64,000 bases of DNA from Ceratorhiza oryzae-sativae (lineage: Eukaryota; Basidiomycota; Agaricomycetes; Cantharellales; Ceratobasidiaceae). The translations under genes were made by a program, and so were the position numbers. Shown here piece after piece: positions 22,891-33,815 of this stretch. How positions within the stretch are numbered: position 1 is the stretch's first letter; the number at the start of each line of letters is the position of its first letter. The notes beneath the pieces were generated by a model that was not told the DNA's origin, searched no databases, and saw only the letters and a program-made list of their open reading frames with translations. The stretch spans positions 1,302,001 to 1,366,000 of the forward strand of contig JARWMV010000237.1 in the NCBI GenBank assembly GCA_030998015.1, written 5' to 3'.

Positions 22891-24868
22891 TCTGTCGCTT
22901 GTCTCGCTTGCGGTCGATCTCGGTCCGTCGTCGTCGTACGCTCGACAGTCGGTAGCTGATCACATAAGCACCCCTAGCGGCTCTCCAATTTTCGGCCCGC
23001 ATGACTCTTTTTTTTTTTTTTTTGTTCCACACGCTTTGTATTTCAGGTGGCAATTCACAGTCTATTACTGTAACGTGTCCAGAAGCTGTTATACAGCCCC
23101 ACGGGGCGTTTTTTTTAGCGCATTGTATCTAAATAACATTAGACGCTGAGCTTTACGCTATTCGGACTTGATGAGCAGCCAATAGGGCGCCTCCGCGATT
23201 GGACGCACTATACGTCGGTGGGGACTTTGTGTCTACAAGTCTTTTGCTCTACAGGCCTCCTCGAGCCCGACTCTGATACCCAATCATGACCTTGCCAAAA
23301 TTTAAAAATTTAAAAAAAAAAAACTGCAACATACAGGATTTCGGCAGGCGCTTCAAGTGGCTCGACTCTGGCACTGCTTTGCGTGATTTCCCCGAGAGGA
23401 TGCCCAGAGGATGCACAGGATGCATTCGCGTTACTTGATCTTGCCAGTCGACATGAGGATCCGCTCTGCAACCAAACTCGCATCTGAGGATTTGTACGGC
23501 AATCACAAGACCCAAACTACGTGGAATGTGACAAGATATCGCACTCTGAGTAGCAGGGAAATTCGAGGCTCTGCCAATGTCTGAGCGAGTAGCCCGCTTT
23601 CTTAATCGCTAGACCCTGCACCTAGACTCACGTCCTAACAGAGTGGTTTGGGAAAAGTCGGGCCCGCCTTTAAACCCAATCTTTTCCTTCGTCTGGGTGC
23701 AGTGCGACATGGAGCCACACTGCCCATTCCCATTGAATGACTTGTTGGATCCACTCAAGCACACATATTCAAATAAAATGCCGCAAAAGTGTGGAATCCT
23801 GAGACTATATACTACGAGTCTTTCTTGAGGTGAGTTTCATAACCCCGGTGATAAGGCGATTGTGTGGATTCAGCACTTATGCGCGGGAACATCATAATGG
23901 GTCTCATAACAATGAACCGCCAACGGAAAATGGCACGGATACCTCGGGTTCTGACGTATTGGACGGATGTATGCGTTGGAGTCTTTATATTCTCTGGTGT
24001 AGCCATTTCGGTGAGCTGCCGTTGGCGAACTTGTTGGTAACTGGTTTTTATTATTCATTCATTTACTCCAATTGTCTCTTGAACTCCTCGAAGAGCAATA
24101 CCCCTTATCGGACAATATAGGGCGCCCTCACAGTGCCTTTTGCCCTTGGTCGAGGGTCCCCTCCAGAAAACTAAAATGGCGCTCAGCCTCAAAATCCTAG
24201 GCATATAACTAAAATGTTGGAGGAATAATATATGTACTGCTACCGTTGGGGGGATATCATATTCCTACGCTATCACGTGTCTGCCCTTCGCATTGAAAAG
24301 GTTTTGCCTTCTTCTGGTTAATTGTCCATAATCTTTTTTTTTAGATTCATTTCATGATCTGACTTTTTTCCCGATTCACTGGCTCTTCACTTTAGTATGA
24401 CTCGGGTATTTTCAATACAACTATGCCAACGCCAGCTTGGATGCCATTCAAATCTCAAGGAAGCCTCGGCGTTCGGGCATTGCTCATCTCATTGCCTTCG
24501 TGCGTCGTGCGTGTAGAAGCCTGCCCGAATGGCGATGTGATGGCGGCGCTCGATCGCCTTCTTGTGCCGCGGGCATACCCGTATCGTACCGTGCGTAGCG
24601 CGACCGAAGTAGATACGCCTCATGTGTGGCTAGGTCAATATGCAGATGACATGTTATGAGGCAAATCAGCGGATACGTTCGACCGAGCGATGAGAAGCAC
24701 ACGGTCTAGCGGTGGATGGCCGTGCCCATACTCAGCCACGTCTATCAAATAATTCTTACGATATGACGTCGTCGACAGTATAAGAACACCACCCAGCTGG
24801 CTGTCTGCATCTCATCGGCTTGTATCTTTTCACTTCTTCACATTCTCAATCGAATCAACCATCTCACT
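22891..24868. other. 2-kb intergenic region between NOT2 and cupredoxin 2
   Basis: The left end should contain the NOT2 promoter and the right end the cupredoxin promoter, including a TATAAGA at about 24779-24785 some 85 bases before the start codon. The middle is A/T-rich, has several homopolymer runs and only short unrecognised frames. No RNA gene or repeat is supported. Confidence 0.5.
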
Positions 24869-25607
24869 ATGTACTTCAACCTTGCTTCCATCGTCTCTGC
24901 CGTCGTGCTGGCTCTTCCTCTCGCAGCGGTTGCCGCACCCGCTCCCGAGCTCGACATCGAAGCCCGCGCTCCCTCCAAGTCGTACAAGGTGACGGTCGGA
25001 GCCGGAGGCAAGCTGCGGTATAATCCCCAGTACGTAAACGCCAAAGTCGGAGACTCTATCACGTTCGAGTTGTAAGTTTCATCCCAGCCTGCATCACGTC
25101 TCGGAATATATACTCAGTAAACATATGACTATAGCCACCCGAAGAACCATACGGTGACGGAGAGCTCGTTCAATAGCCCCTGCCACAAGCTCACCGACTC
25201 TCACGGAAACCAGCTCGGATTCCGCACCGGCTTGTGAGTCCGCCTCCGCCTTTCCTTCCATTCTCCAACCCAACGACTGATCTCCACTTCAGCGTACCCG
25301 TTCCAGCTACCCAGACGTCGCACTTCCCGACCCGCAAGTTCATTGTCACCGACGTGAGTCTTACACCCCTTGATCTTTATCATTCACAGTAACTGACCCG
25401 AGCTTTTTGACACAGACCAAGCCTCACTGGTTCTACTGCGGTCAAGTCGGGCACTGTCCCTCCGGCATGGTCTTTGCCGTACGTGGTCTCCCATTCGTAT
25501 CTTGCCTTTGAAACTCATCACGATACGCATACATGCAGGTGAACCCGCCCAGCCGCGGTCACACGTTTGAAGCGTTCCAGAAGAAGGCGATGTCGTCTGG
25601 AAATTAA
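24869..25607 (+). CDS. secreted cupredoxin (plastocyanin-like), paralogue 2
   Basis: This is the intact paralogue of the gene at 884-1609. It has a signal peptide (MYFNLASIVSAVVLALPLAA) followed by a short pro-like segment (PELDIEARAPSKS) and the cupredoxin fold. Five exons with short GT-AG introns join to give VTVGAGGKLRYNPQY, then HPKNHTVTESSFNSPC (first copper His), then VPVPATQTSHFPTRKF. Next come KPHWFYCGQVGHCPSGMVFA (Cys, His and Met ligands) and a final VNPPSRGHTFEAFQKK. The protein is about 165 residues. Intron positions match paralogue 1 exactly, so the two arose by duplication. A TATAAGA box and a pyrimidine-rich leader precede the start. The physiological role (electron transfer or copper binding outside the cell) is not determined. 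Confidence 0.92.
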
Positions 25608-26328
25608 GGATGGACTCGAGATGATTTGGAATGGACTTTTGATATGCCTCTATGACAGGATGGACTTTAAGTTGCACAACAACTGAGCAAATCCGTAGTT
25701 TCCCGTATGACGAATGTATATGCCTTTCCTTTTTGCAATGAGATGCTCTTACTGAGCTTGTTTTTCCGACCTGCACCTGGCCGACGAGGACCTCAATCCT
25801 TGTATCATCTATATCAGGGGTATCGCATGCCCCTAAGAGTATGATGTCTCTCCAGACATTATTCCCCAGCAGATTGATATCATGGTATGAACCGCATGTA
25901 CTGAAATTTAGTACGAATCAGAGGCTCTCATTTGGTCCAAACCCTACTAAAACCCGCCGTATAATATACCAAAAACTGGTATGACAAGCCCATTCCAGAA
26001 TGATTCGTCCCAAAGAGGGGCCATCAAAAATCGTCTTGTTTGCTAGGTAACCCCACGATTGTAAGACATCACAAATGAGGGGTCCAAAGGTGCAGATTCA
26101 TGATGTGTCCGTCGGGCGACGAGTGCATGACGAACAAATAACAGCATTATTAGCAGATCAAGTAACGTTTCGATGCTTAAGGTCAATTTACAGTATTTAA
26201 ACATTGAATTTACAGGGACTTTTGTCAGAGATTTAATGGGTGATTTAATTCGACGACATCAGACCGATAATTTATTGGAGAAGAGCGCGCTGCACCGAGC
26301 GCAGGCCGCTGGGGAGCCCTGGTTTGGA
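25608..26328. other. intergenic region before inverted repeat
   Basis: This interval holds the 3' region of the cupredoxin gene and A/T-rich sequence up to the left arm of the inverted repeat. No gene or motif was recognised. Confidence 0.5.
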
Positions 26329-27165
26329 TGTTAGTCAACAGGGGTCTCGTGGGTGGCAAAAGAAAAAAAAAATAGGAAGTGGAGAGCTCACGATGGACAG
26401 AACCGGTGTGATGAGACAGGAGGTAGGGGGCGTATACCCCGCTGGGCACGAAAAGGCAGCGCGGAGTGCAGTGGCTTCGAGCCACGCGACATCCGCGCAG
26501 CGTATACGAGGTTACCTCGACACAGTCCCTGTGGGTGAGCACTCGATGTCCCTAGCTCGCGCGGACGCCGTAGCGCCAGGACCGAGTGCTCAATCCGGCG
26601 GACACACGTGTTTCTCGAGGGTTTGACTAAGCTGGCTGCTCGAGAGGGAGGATGTCTGGAGTGAGAGGAAGGGTCAGACTCAGGAGATAGGGGTGAGCAG
26701 AGGACAAGCTTACCTCCCCGGCAGTCGCTGGATGCTAGGGATATCCACTAGTATTCGAAGCCTTGGTGATGCGCCGAGTCGCACTAGGGCGGCAGTCGCT
26801 GGTCTATGACATGGCCAGCTATCAAGGGCGGTCAGCTTCGAGCTCGTGGCATAGGAGAGGGCATACACATGTGGGGCGACTCACAGTCGCCAATGTGAGA
26901 GCGGGTAGGAGGTAGAGGGTAACGCCCCAGCCACTCGAAGTGAGAAGCGGGCGGTGGGTGGTGGTGGTTGAGGATGAGTCGCTGGGTGGAGGAGGGGGGG
27001 ATTTTATACCTACCAAGGTCCATGAGGATCCAAGCAGATCCACATAGCGTACTCACGTGAGTGCGGCCAAGTACGATGCGCGGTCGAGGTCGCTGGCCGG
27101 AAGCAGGACCTTGGTCTGGGCTTGACCCCTATGCTTTTGCAACGTTTTGCGGCCACTTGGCAGCA
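26329..27165 (-). repeat. left arm of an ~0.84-kb inverted repeat (LTR-like)
   Basis: Read on the minus strand this arm begins TGCTGCCAAGTGGCCGC and ends CTAACA. It therefore has the TG...CA borders of a long terminal repeat. It contains a TATAAAATC promoter-like box followed by a C-rich stretch and CCACCACC. It matches the right arm (27361 to about 28192) over essentially its whole length, with scattered substitutions and small gaps. The two arms share a 73-74-codon frame without any difference. No target-site duplication is obvious at either border. It may be a solo LTR or part of a fold-back element. Confidence 0.8.
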
Positions 27166-27360
27166 TTAAGACTCTCAAGAAAGATCTAATGAGTTTTGGG
27201 TACAAGTACAAGACGCATAATTCCCGCATATACACTTGGATTCACATTTCGGGGTTTGTGTATCGTGGTGGCCATATATGCACTAGTGTGTAGAACACTA
27301 TTGCGAAAGAGTGTGCATATATGTAAATTTAATTTATTAGAACTATTGAAGGGCGACTAA

Positions 27361-28192
27361 TGTTGCCAGGTGGCCGCGAGACGTTGCAAAAGCATAGGGG
27401 TCAAGCCCAGACCAAGGTCCTGCTTCCGGCCAGCGACCTCGACCGCGCATCGTACTTGGCCGCACTCACGTGAGTACGCTATGTGGATCTGCTTGGATCC
27501 TCATGGACCTTGGTAGGTATAAAATCCCCCCCTCCTCCACCCAGCGACTCATCCTCAACCACCACCACCCACCGCCCGCTTCTCACTTCGAGTGGCTGGG
27601 GCGTTACCCTCTACCTCCTACCCGCTCTCACATTGGCGACTGTGAGTCGCCCCACATGTGTATGCCCTCTCCTATGCCACGAGCTCGAAGCTGACCGCCC
27701 TTGATAGCTGGCCATGTCATAGACCAGCGACTGCCGCCCTAGTGCGACTCGGCGCATCACCAAGGCTTCGAATAATCGTGGATATCCCTAGCATCCAGCG
27801 ACTGCCGGGGAGGTAAGCTTGTCCTCTGCTCACCCCTATCTCCTGAGTCTCACCCTTCCTCTCATTCCAGACATCCTGCCTCTCGAGCAGCCAGCTTAGT
27901 CAAACCCTCGAGAAACACGTGTGTCCGCCGCCGGGTTGAGCACTCGGTCCTGGCGCTACGGCGTCCGCGCGAGCTAGGGACATCGAGTGCTCACCCACAG
28001 GGACTGTGTCGAGGTAACCTCCTATATGCTGCGCCGGATGTCGCGTGGCTCGAAGCCACTGCACTCCGCGCCTCCTTTCTGTGCCCAGGGAGACGTAAGC
28101 TCCCTACCTCCTGTCTCATCACACCGGTCCTGTCCATCGTGAGCTCTCCGCTTCCTATTTTTCTTCTTCTGCCACCCACGAGACCCCTGTTT
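27361..28192 (+). repeat. right arm of the inverted repeat (LTR-like)
   Basis: This is the mirror copy of the left arm, starting TGTTGCCAGGTGGCCGC and ending near CCCCTGTTTACTG. It has the same TATAAAATC box near 27519 and the same short frame at 27470-27694. The spacer between the arms (27166-27360, about 195 bp) is unrelated A/T-rich DNA. A transcript across the locus could fold into a long hairpin. No transposase, reverse transcriptase or other gene lies between or beside the arms. Confidence 0.8.
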
Positions 28193-28900
28193 ACTGATGA
28201 TGCATATTGCTTTTTATTCATAGACCGCCTTACCGTTAGCGGAATCACCCCATTCTAAGTTGATGCCTTAAACTGCTATTCAATCCACCATGTAATCGCT
28301 TCCCCGTTGTACCTTATTATATGCTTGCTTCATCCAATTTATTTGACGATTATATCATAAGTATCCCTGCTTTTAAGCTAGGAGGCGGATTTAGTTGCTT
28401 AGGGGATAGACTACGTTTAAACGTGATTAAGCGCGTCCCCGCACCTGCGCTGAGGGGGCAATTGCGGAGGTGACGTTTGTGTCTGCACAAACTCATCAAG
28501 CGGCCAAAAGCGGTGTACCACTTTATAGCCACCATTGGCGATATTAAGATCCTAAAGCTTCCAATCGAAGCCAACCAGTCGCCTCTCAAGCCCTCGAGGA
28601 GCAACTATTTCCAAAAGCGTGGGCATAGCAGTGATCTGGCAGGTCCTAGCGACAAGCGTTCTTGTCTTGCTTAGGTGGGGTTTTGGTTCGTGAAAGATTA
28701 ATTTGGAACTAATCTTACCCGGTACCGCTAGAAAATCTAGGAGGCAACAACCTCCAGCAAGGTGCACCACCCGGTACGGGTACCTCTATTCAAAGTTGAT
28801 ATGTTTGTGTGACCTCTTTTTTGTACGGTTCGCTCAAAACTGTGCTTCACGTACATGTGCTTCATACGCAACATATTACTCAAAGAGCACAGCCCCTTCA
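28193..28900. other. intergenic region, inverted repeat to tRNA
   Basis: Short frames only. I recognise no gene, repeat or RNA besides the tRNA that follows. Confidence 0.5.
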
Positions 28901-28984
28901 GGAGCGATGGTGTAGTTGGTTATCACGTCTGTCTAACATTGATATGTTCACAGACGGTCCTCAGTTCGAACCTGGGTCGCTTCA
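28901..28984 (+). tRNA. tRNA-Val (anticodon AAC) with 10-nt intron
   Basis: A full cloverleaf can be drawn. The acceptor stem GGAGCGA pairs with TCGCTTC (one G-U). The D arm is GTGTAGTTGGTTATCAC. The anticodon stem TCTGT/ACAGA encloses C-T-AAC-A with an intron at 28939-28948 at the canonical 37/38 position. The T arm CTCAG-TTCGAAC-CTGGG follows, with discriminator A at 28984. U33 precedes anticodon AAC at 28935-28937, so it should read GUU/GUC valine codons after A34-to-inosine editing. A T-rich stretch just after the gene (TTGTTTT) fits a polymerase III terminator. CCA is not encoded, as expected for a nuclear gene. Confidence 0.92.
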
Positions 28985-30040
28985 TTGTTTTGCACCCGGA
29001 CGCACACACTTTATATTTCTACGCTTTCCAGTCCTAAAAACTACAGAGGTGGATCCCCTTGACGTTTGGAACTATCCCGACGACACGACGCATAGAGGGT
29101 AGAATTGGTTGGTCAAGTCGGCTACATGTGTTTTCAGCGTCGTTGTCAACCTCGCCATGTGCGAACGCTCCTTTTGCGAAATGGGACGAATACGTAACCA
29201 ATTCCGGAGTCGCTTCAAACTTGGATCTGTGTGTAGTACGGTTGCCCTTTGTGTGCGATTATGCGCGAGTATAACGAGGATTCTTCGATAAATAATAATC
29301 TCAAGCGCAAACGGGCCGTTGGCTGCGTCTATCACCGCGGCTCCCCTGGTTGTCAAACTACTGAGCAAAGCGATGGGCGAGGATTATGACAGAGAAACGG
29401 AACCAGAGCTTGAATGCGAACGACTGGATTCGGAGTAGCAGAGCTCCAACTATTCATTTGCTCATCTCTCGAAACATTTAATTCAATGCCTGACCGACAA
29501 TATCATTTTGACTCGTAGAGCAAGATCCTCAGCTATACTTCAAACTGATGCGTTTGGCCAACCGCCGCGCACCCCACTCTCTCTGAGAGTTTTTTTTTTT
29601 TTTGGCTTTTCGGTATCTGTTCAACTGCCCCCCAACTCACGCGTGCTACATGCGCAAGGATCCACAACTCACCAAACTCAATCCAAGGGGCAGGCATATC
29701 TCGAGATGACAGGATGCGAAATGTCAAAGTGTATGCTGGCTATATCTGGCAAATAGCGCAAGAGGGCACTAGTCGGCCGCTCGATTGGCCAATCCCGAGC
29801 CAACTCGCACATCTTAACCAAAAAAACCGTATCATACCAATACCACAATCATACCGTACACGTAAAAGGCGCCAACAACTACAGGGCATGCGCAAGTTCA
29901 CTATTATAGCAAGTAAAGCCTCTCTTTCCCCCCACCCGCGCTGCAGGAATCCCGTCGTTGCCAACTGTTACACACAAAAACACAAACAAATATCGAGAAG
30001 AACTATTTTTGTGGAATAAAACGTTCGTTGCTTGTAGAGT
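28985..30040. other. intergenic region, tRNA to VTS1
   Basis: About 1 kb with only short unrecognised frames. The right end is the probable 3' region of VTS1. Confidence 0.5.
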
Positions 30041-32164
30041 TTACTCGTCGTTGAGAGTCTCGGGCTTCGAGCCTTCGGGTTCTGGGATACCCATCTTCTC
30101 ACGGACCTGTCCCACGTCGTGCCGTTAGTAGACAACACAGACCGGTGGAGCAGAGATAAACTCACGGCTTGGAATGTCTTTAACATCTTTCTGCGGGCGC
30201 CAAGCGCCGCCACACCCTTGGCCTCGAGGGCTGCCTCGTCCATCACAACCATGTCCTGCCACTTCATACCCTCAAAATTGGGGGTGTACTTGTGAAGCCG
30301 AAGTGTACGCAACCAAGTCGGAACATCGTTGAGCACTGCCGGATCAATGTCATCTTCTCCACCTCCGCCGCCTCCCCCTCCGGTCTTGGCAGGTGGTTTG
30401 GGGCTGCGACGCCCACTCGCTCCAGCTCCGCTTCGAGTCGATCGCGCGCCACCCCCAGCAGCGTTGGCGCCCGCCATCATGGCCAATGGGTTCATTCCCG
30501 CGAACCCGGGATTCAGCTGCGCGAGTTGAGCGGCCAAGAGCTGGGCTTGCAGTCCGTCCATGTTCATGCCCCCAAAGCCGGGCATGCCCATCATTCCAAA
30601 GCTGTTCATCATACCCATATTCATGCCCATGCCGGGGCTCATGCCGCCCATGCCGTTAAACCCGCCCATGCCGTCATCGCTTCCTGGGAACCGACCAGAC
30701 GACACATTGGACAATGCCGGGCTGCGTTGACCCCAGGCAGCCTGTTGAGTCTGCTGAGGACTAAGGAATCCACCAGGACCACCGGGCTGAACTTGACCGG
30801 GCATGGTACGAGCGTTGGGATTGGCGCGTTGGGGCTGCTGCTGGGACGTAGGTTGACCTTCATTGTCGGATACCCGTCGGCTAGCATCGCCCGATTTGGA
30901 AGTCGAAGTGCGACGGAACTTGCGGGCATCATCAAGCTGGACAACTGGTCCGCCGGCGTTGGACATGTTCCAGGTGGCAAGCTTGAGCGCAGCAGCATCG
31001 AGGTTCTGGCCGTTGGAATCGCCTCCGGAATTACCGTTGTTGCCAGGCCCGGCAAACATGGGCACAACAGGCGTGTTAACCATGCTAGCCCAGTTGCCGC
31101 TGACCATCGGAGAGAGCTGCTCGTCGAGATTGGGGTCATTTTGACCTTTGCGGAACTGAGCTGCAACGCCGGTGAAGTCGGTGCTCTTTGGGCGCGTGCC
31201 CGCGGGCGGGGGCGAGAGCAGGTTGTTGGTGTCTGGGCCGGGCGAGGGCCCGCGCTCGGCGACTTGGCTGAGCGAGGTAGCGGACCACACGTTGGCACGT
31301 GCAGCATCAGCCGCAAGCGTGCCTGGGGCCGAGATGCGATGAGCGGCATTGGTGGCCTTGAGCCGAGCACGCTGCTGGGCAAGTGTCGCGGCTGCATCGC
31401 TTGATCCCGCTCCTCCGGGCGAAGGCGGAACGGCTGCCGAGTCAGGGGAGAGGAAGTTGACGTCTGCCATCGACTGGCGATTGAACGACCGGGCCGAGGG
31501 CGAGGCTGGCAAGCCGGGCGACTTGAGGCCGAGGGAAGCGAGCTTGGCCTCCATCTGGCTCTGCATCGAGGCGCCGACCGCTGGAGAAAGGAGCGCGGTC
31601 ATGGGGTCCGCACGCGCCATTTGCTGGAGCACGGTGATGAAAAACCGGATCTGGACCTGGTCGAGTGCTGGAGCAGCGAGTAGAGCGCAGCCGTGCGCTC
31701 CGCCTCGGACAACACGCGGAACCCTGGGATCAAGCGTGAGTTGGGGTACATTAGAACACCAGCGCGACATACACTGTTCGATCGCGCTGAGCTCCTCCTT
31801 GAAGTTGACGTCCAGCGATGCAGCGGCCATCTCCTCGAGCGTGGCCTCATAGTTTTGCAGGTTCTCGAACCACTGGTCGATCGCCTCGGCTTGACGCGGA
31901 TCAGCCCAGATCAGCGAGAAAAAAACGGTCGAGCACACCTTCTGGGTTCTGGTACGCGCTCGTGCTGGTGATGAGCTCGCTGGTGGGGCGCATGCCTGCT
32001 GGTCGCGGCGACACCGGGTGGTTTCCCGGGCGCGGGTTCGGGCCGAGGTTCGTGCCGACGGTGAGCGACGCGCCTGGACCGAGCGATGCGCGCGCCTGCC
32101 GGTTCGGGTGTCCGCCCGGCCCTGGCGACGGGCTCGGGCTTGTCGACGGCGGGCGCAGAGACAT
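30041..32164 (-). CDS. VTS1: VTS1/Smaug SAM-domain RNA-binding translational repressor
   Basis: Vts1 binds stem-loop Smaug recognition elements through a SAM domain and recruits CCR4-NOT to target mRNAs. The start is MSLRPPSTSPSPSPGPGG. A 46-nt intron joins AYQNPE to AEAIDQWFENLQNYEATLEE, the conserved N-terminal region. Another restores EQW-FRVLSEAERTAALYSL. The next conserved block is VQIRFFITVLQQMARADP, followed by a long Ser/Pro/Asn/Gln/Met-rich linker with the GMGMNMGMM run. The SAM domain has WLRTLRLHKYTPNFEG and the basic helix AALGARRKMLKTFQ, including the Leu/Tyr/Lys positions that contact RNA loops. The last exon ends VREKMGIPEPEGSKPETLND. One base is missing near 31659 (QHSTQVQ expected). 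The two halves are otherwise coherent, so this is probably a C-run length error. Frames on the opposite strand are shadows. Confidence 0.88.
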
Positions 32165-33089
32165 AAAGGGCACTGGGCCAGAAAAAAGTCGTTTACTGGA
32201 CGTCGAGTCTTGCCTGCGACGCTTGCGACGCTGCGGCTACAGCAAACACAAAAAGACAATAAAATCAGAGAGAGAGACCAGCGGACCGGCCGGCCTAGCA
32301 AGAACGGCTGCAGTCTGTCAGTGTCCGCCGTTGCAAAAACGTTGGCGACACTTACAAGGGCGACGTGGAGAGCGGAAGAGGCAACACAGAGATACCCGGT
32401 GACGAACACCACAAATAGAGCGCCACACTTTGCGCGTGTTTGGCCCCGAGTTACCGTGCTAAAAGTAGTCGCAGCGACGGCCACCTAGTTCTTCTCAGAT
32501 GTGGAGCACCGTGGTTCACTGAGAACCCAAAATTCCACGTAATATTCCCGTCCACCAACCGACACTCTGGCGCTAACAAGTGCACCTTGAACCCGAATAG
32601 CGCCAGCTCACTGGCTTTCCAGCCTTTGGCCGAGACTTTCGCATAGATCCAAACGTGGAGTGAGTCCGAAGACTCTCGCTGGCACAAACGATTCAAATTG
32701 ACACTCAATTAATAGCACAGAGCTAAGAGTCCCTGTGATTACAGTCGGTCACAATAATCACAGGCTCGATGGTGTTGCACAACAGATGAGTAACGAAAAT
32801 GCTGATGACTATGTTTAGCTAGTCAAGGGACTGTGAAGTCCTGGAACTAGCTCTACCATAGTTCATATAGAAAAAAATTCTGAGCAGGCTGGGCTTTCTT
32901 CTATCCACATACGTCCAAATGGCATGTACATACTCGAGCGGAAGAGCTCCCTGGTAGGATGGGAAGGCCATATTGCTTTTCACGCTTTGGCACAGGAGAG
33001 CAATTGTAATAAATCCTGGCGAACCAATGCAAGGATGTGGATTGGTTGAAACCGGTTGCTGCGATGCCAGAATATGGCGCATTCCACAA
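32165..33089. other. VTS1 upstream region
   Basis: Open frames run upstream of the VTS1 start but lack motifs. The region probably contains the VTS1 promoter and leader. Nothing else is recognised. Confidence 0.45.
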
Positions 33090-33815
33090 TTAGCTACAAG
33101 CGTAGTAACCTATTTCTGAAGAAGTCGAAAGTGAAATGAGATAACGTACATGGGCGATTGGGCACTTGGAAAGAACAAAGGGTTGACTGAGAGTGAAAAA
33201 GAAAACACAAATAAAGACCGGGATATGCAGGAAATAGATCAGCCTACGAAAACCACGGCTGGGTATGACCTGTCCAACGTTTAGGATAATATCGAAAATG
33301 AAATATGTAGCGATCCAACAAGCTAGAAAGTTCCAGGAAAAGGGTAGAGAGGTAACAAAGTCGGAGTGGGCGGCAAGGATGTATGTGACAACGATGACAC
33401 GATGGACTGGCGGATGGCTCGGGTAATCTGCTCCTCCGTCCCCTTTTTGTAAGGCACCTCTGACGCCACGCACTGGGATGGGCGATGCTATACAGACGCG
33501 CGTGCTGGCTGAACCCTGGACTTGGATGGCAATTATGCTGCACCGAGCCTGGTGCAGCACGGAGGTAAGCTTCATCCAATCTGCACAGTCGCCATTGTCG
33601 ATGTCGCTGGCTACGCCGCCTTTGTCATCGATAATTTCTCCGCCCACGAGCACTAGCACAAAGCCGGGGTAAAACAAATACCAGAACCAGTGCGGAACGA
33701 GCAGGTCCTTGATGCTGAGACTGAAATGTTTCGCATGCGTGTGATCTCGGGGCCCCTGACGATCGAGTCTCGACGCCTGGTGCGCTGACGTCACAGCCAC
33801 TTGCCACATGGACAC
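33090..33815 (-). CDS. possible multi-pass membrane protein of unknown family
   Basis: A frame of about 240 codons has several strongly hydrophobic segments (FWYLFYPGFVLVLVGG, NFLACWIATYFIFDIIL and LIYFLHIPVFICVFFFTL) separated by polar loops, which suggests a membrane protein. I do not recognise the family. The middle part (QKGDGGADYPSHPPVHR) reads poorly and may be intron sequence, so the exon structure is uncertain. The start at 33815 (MSMWQVAVTSAHQAS) is only the first available ATG. It could also be a chance frame. Confidence 0.35.
   Translation of the reverse strand: MSMWQVAVTSAHQASRLDRQGPRDHTHAKHFSLSIKDLLVPHWFWYLFYPGFVLVLVGGEIIDDKGGVASDIDNGDCADWMKLTSVLHQARCSIIAIQVQGSASTRVCIASPIPVRGVRGALQKGDGGADYPSHPPVHRVIVVTYILAAHSDFVTSLPFSWNFLACWIATYFIFDIILNVGQVIPSRGFRRLIYFLHIPVFICVFFFTLSQPFVLSKCPIAHVRYLISLSTSSEIGYYACS

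Noticed and set aside
22163..23149. Plus-strand frame of 328 codons opposite NOT2.
   Set aside because: It reads Leu/Arg repeats on the antisense of the polyGln and Gly/Ala region. It is a composition artefact.
30292..31404. Plus-strand frame of 370 codons opposite VTS1.
   Set aside because: Its composition (His, Ala, Arg) mirrors the low-complexity VTS1 linker. No motif is present.
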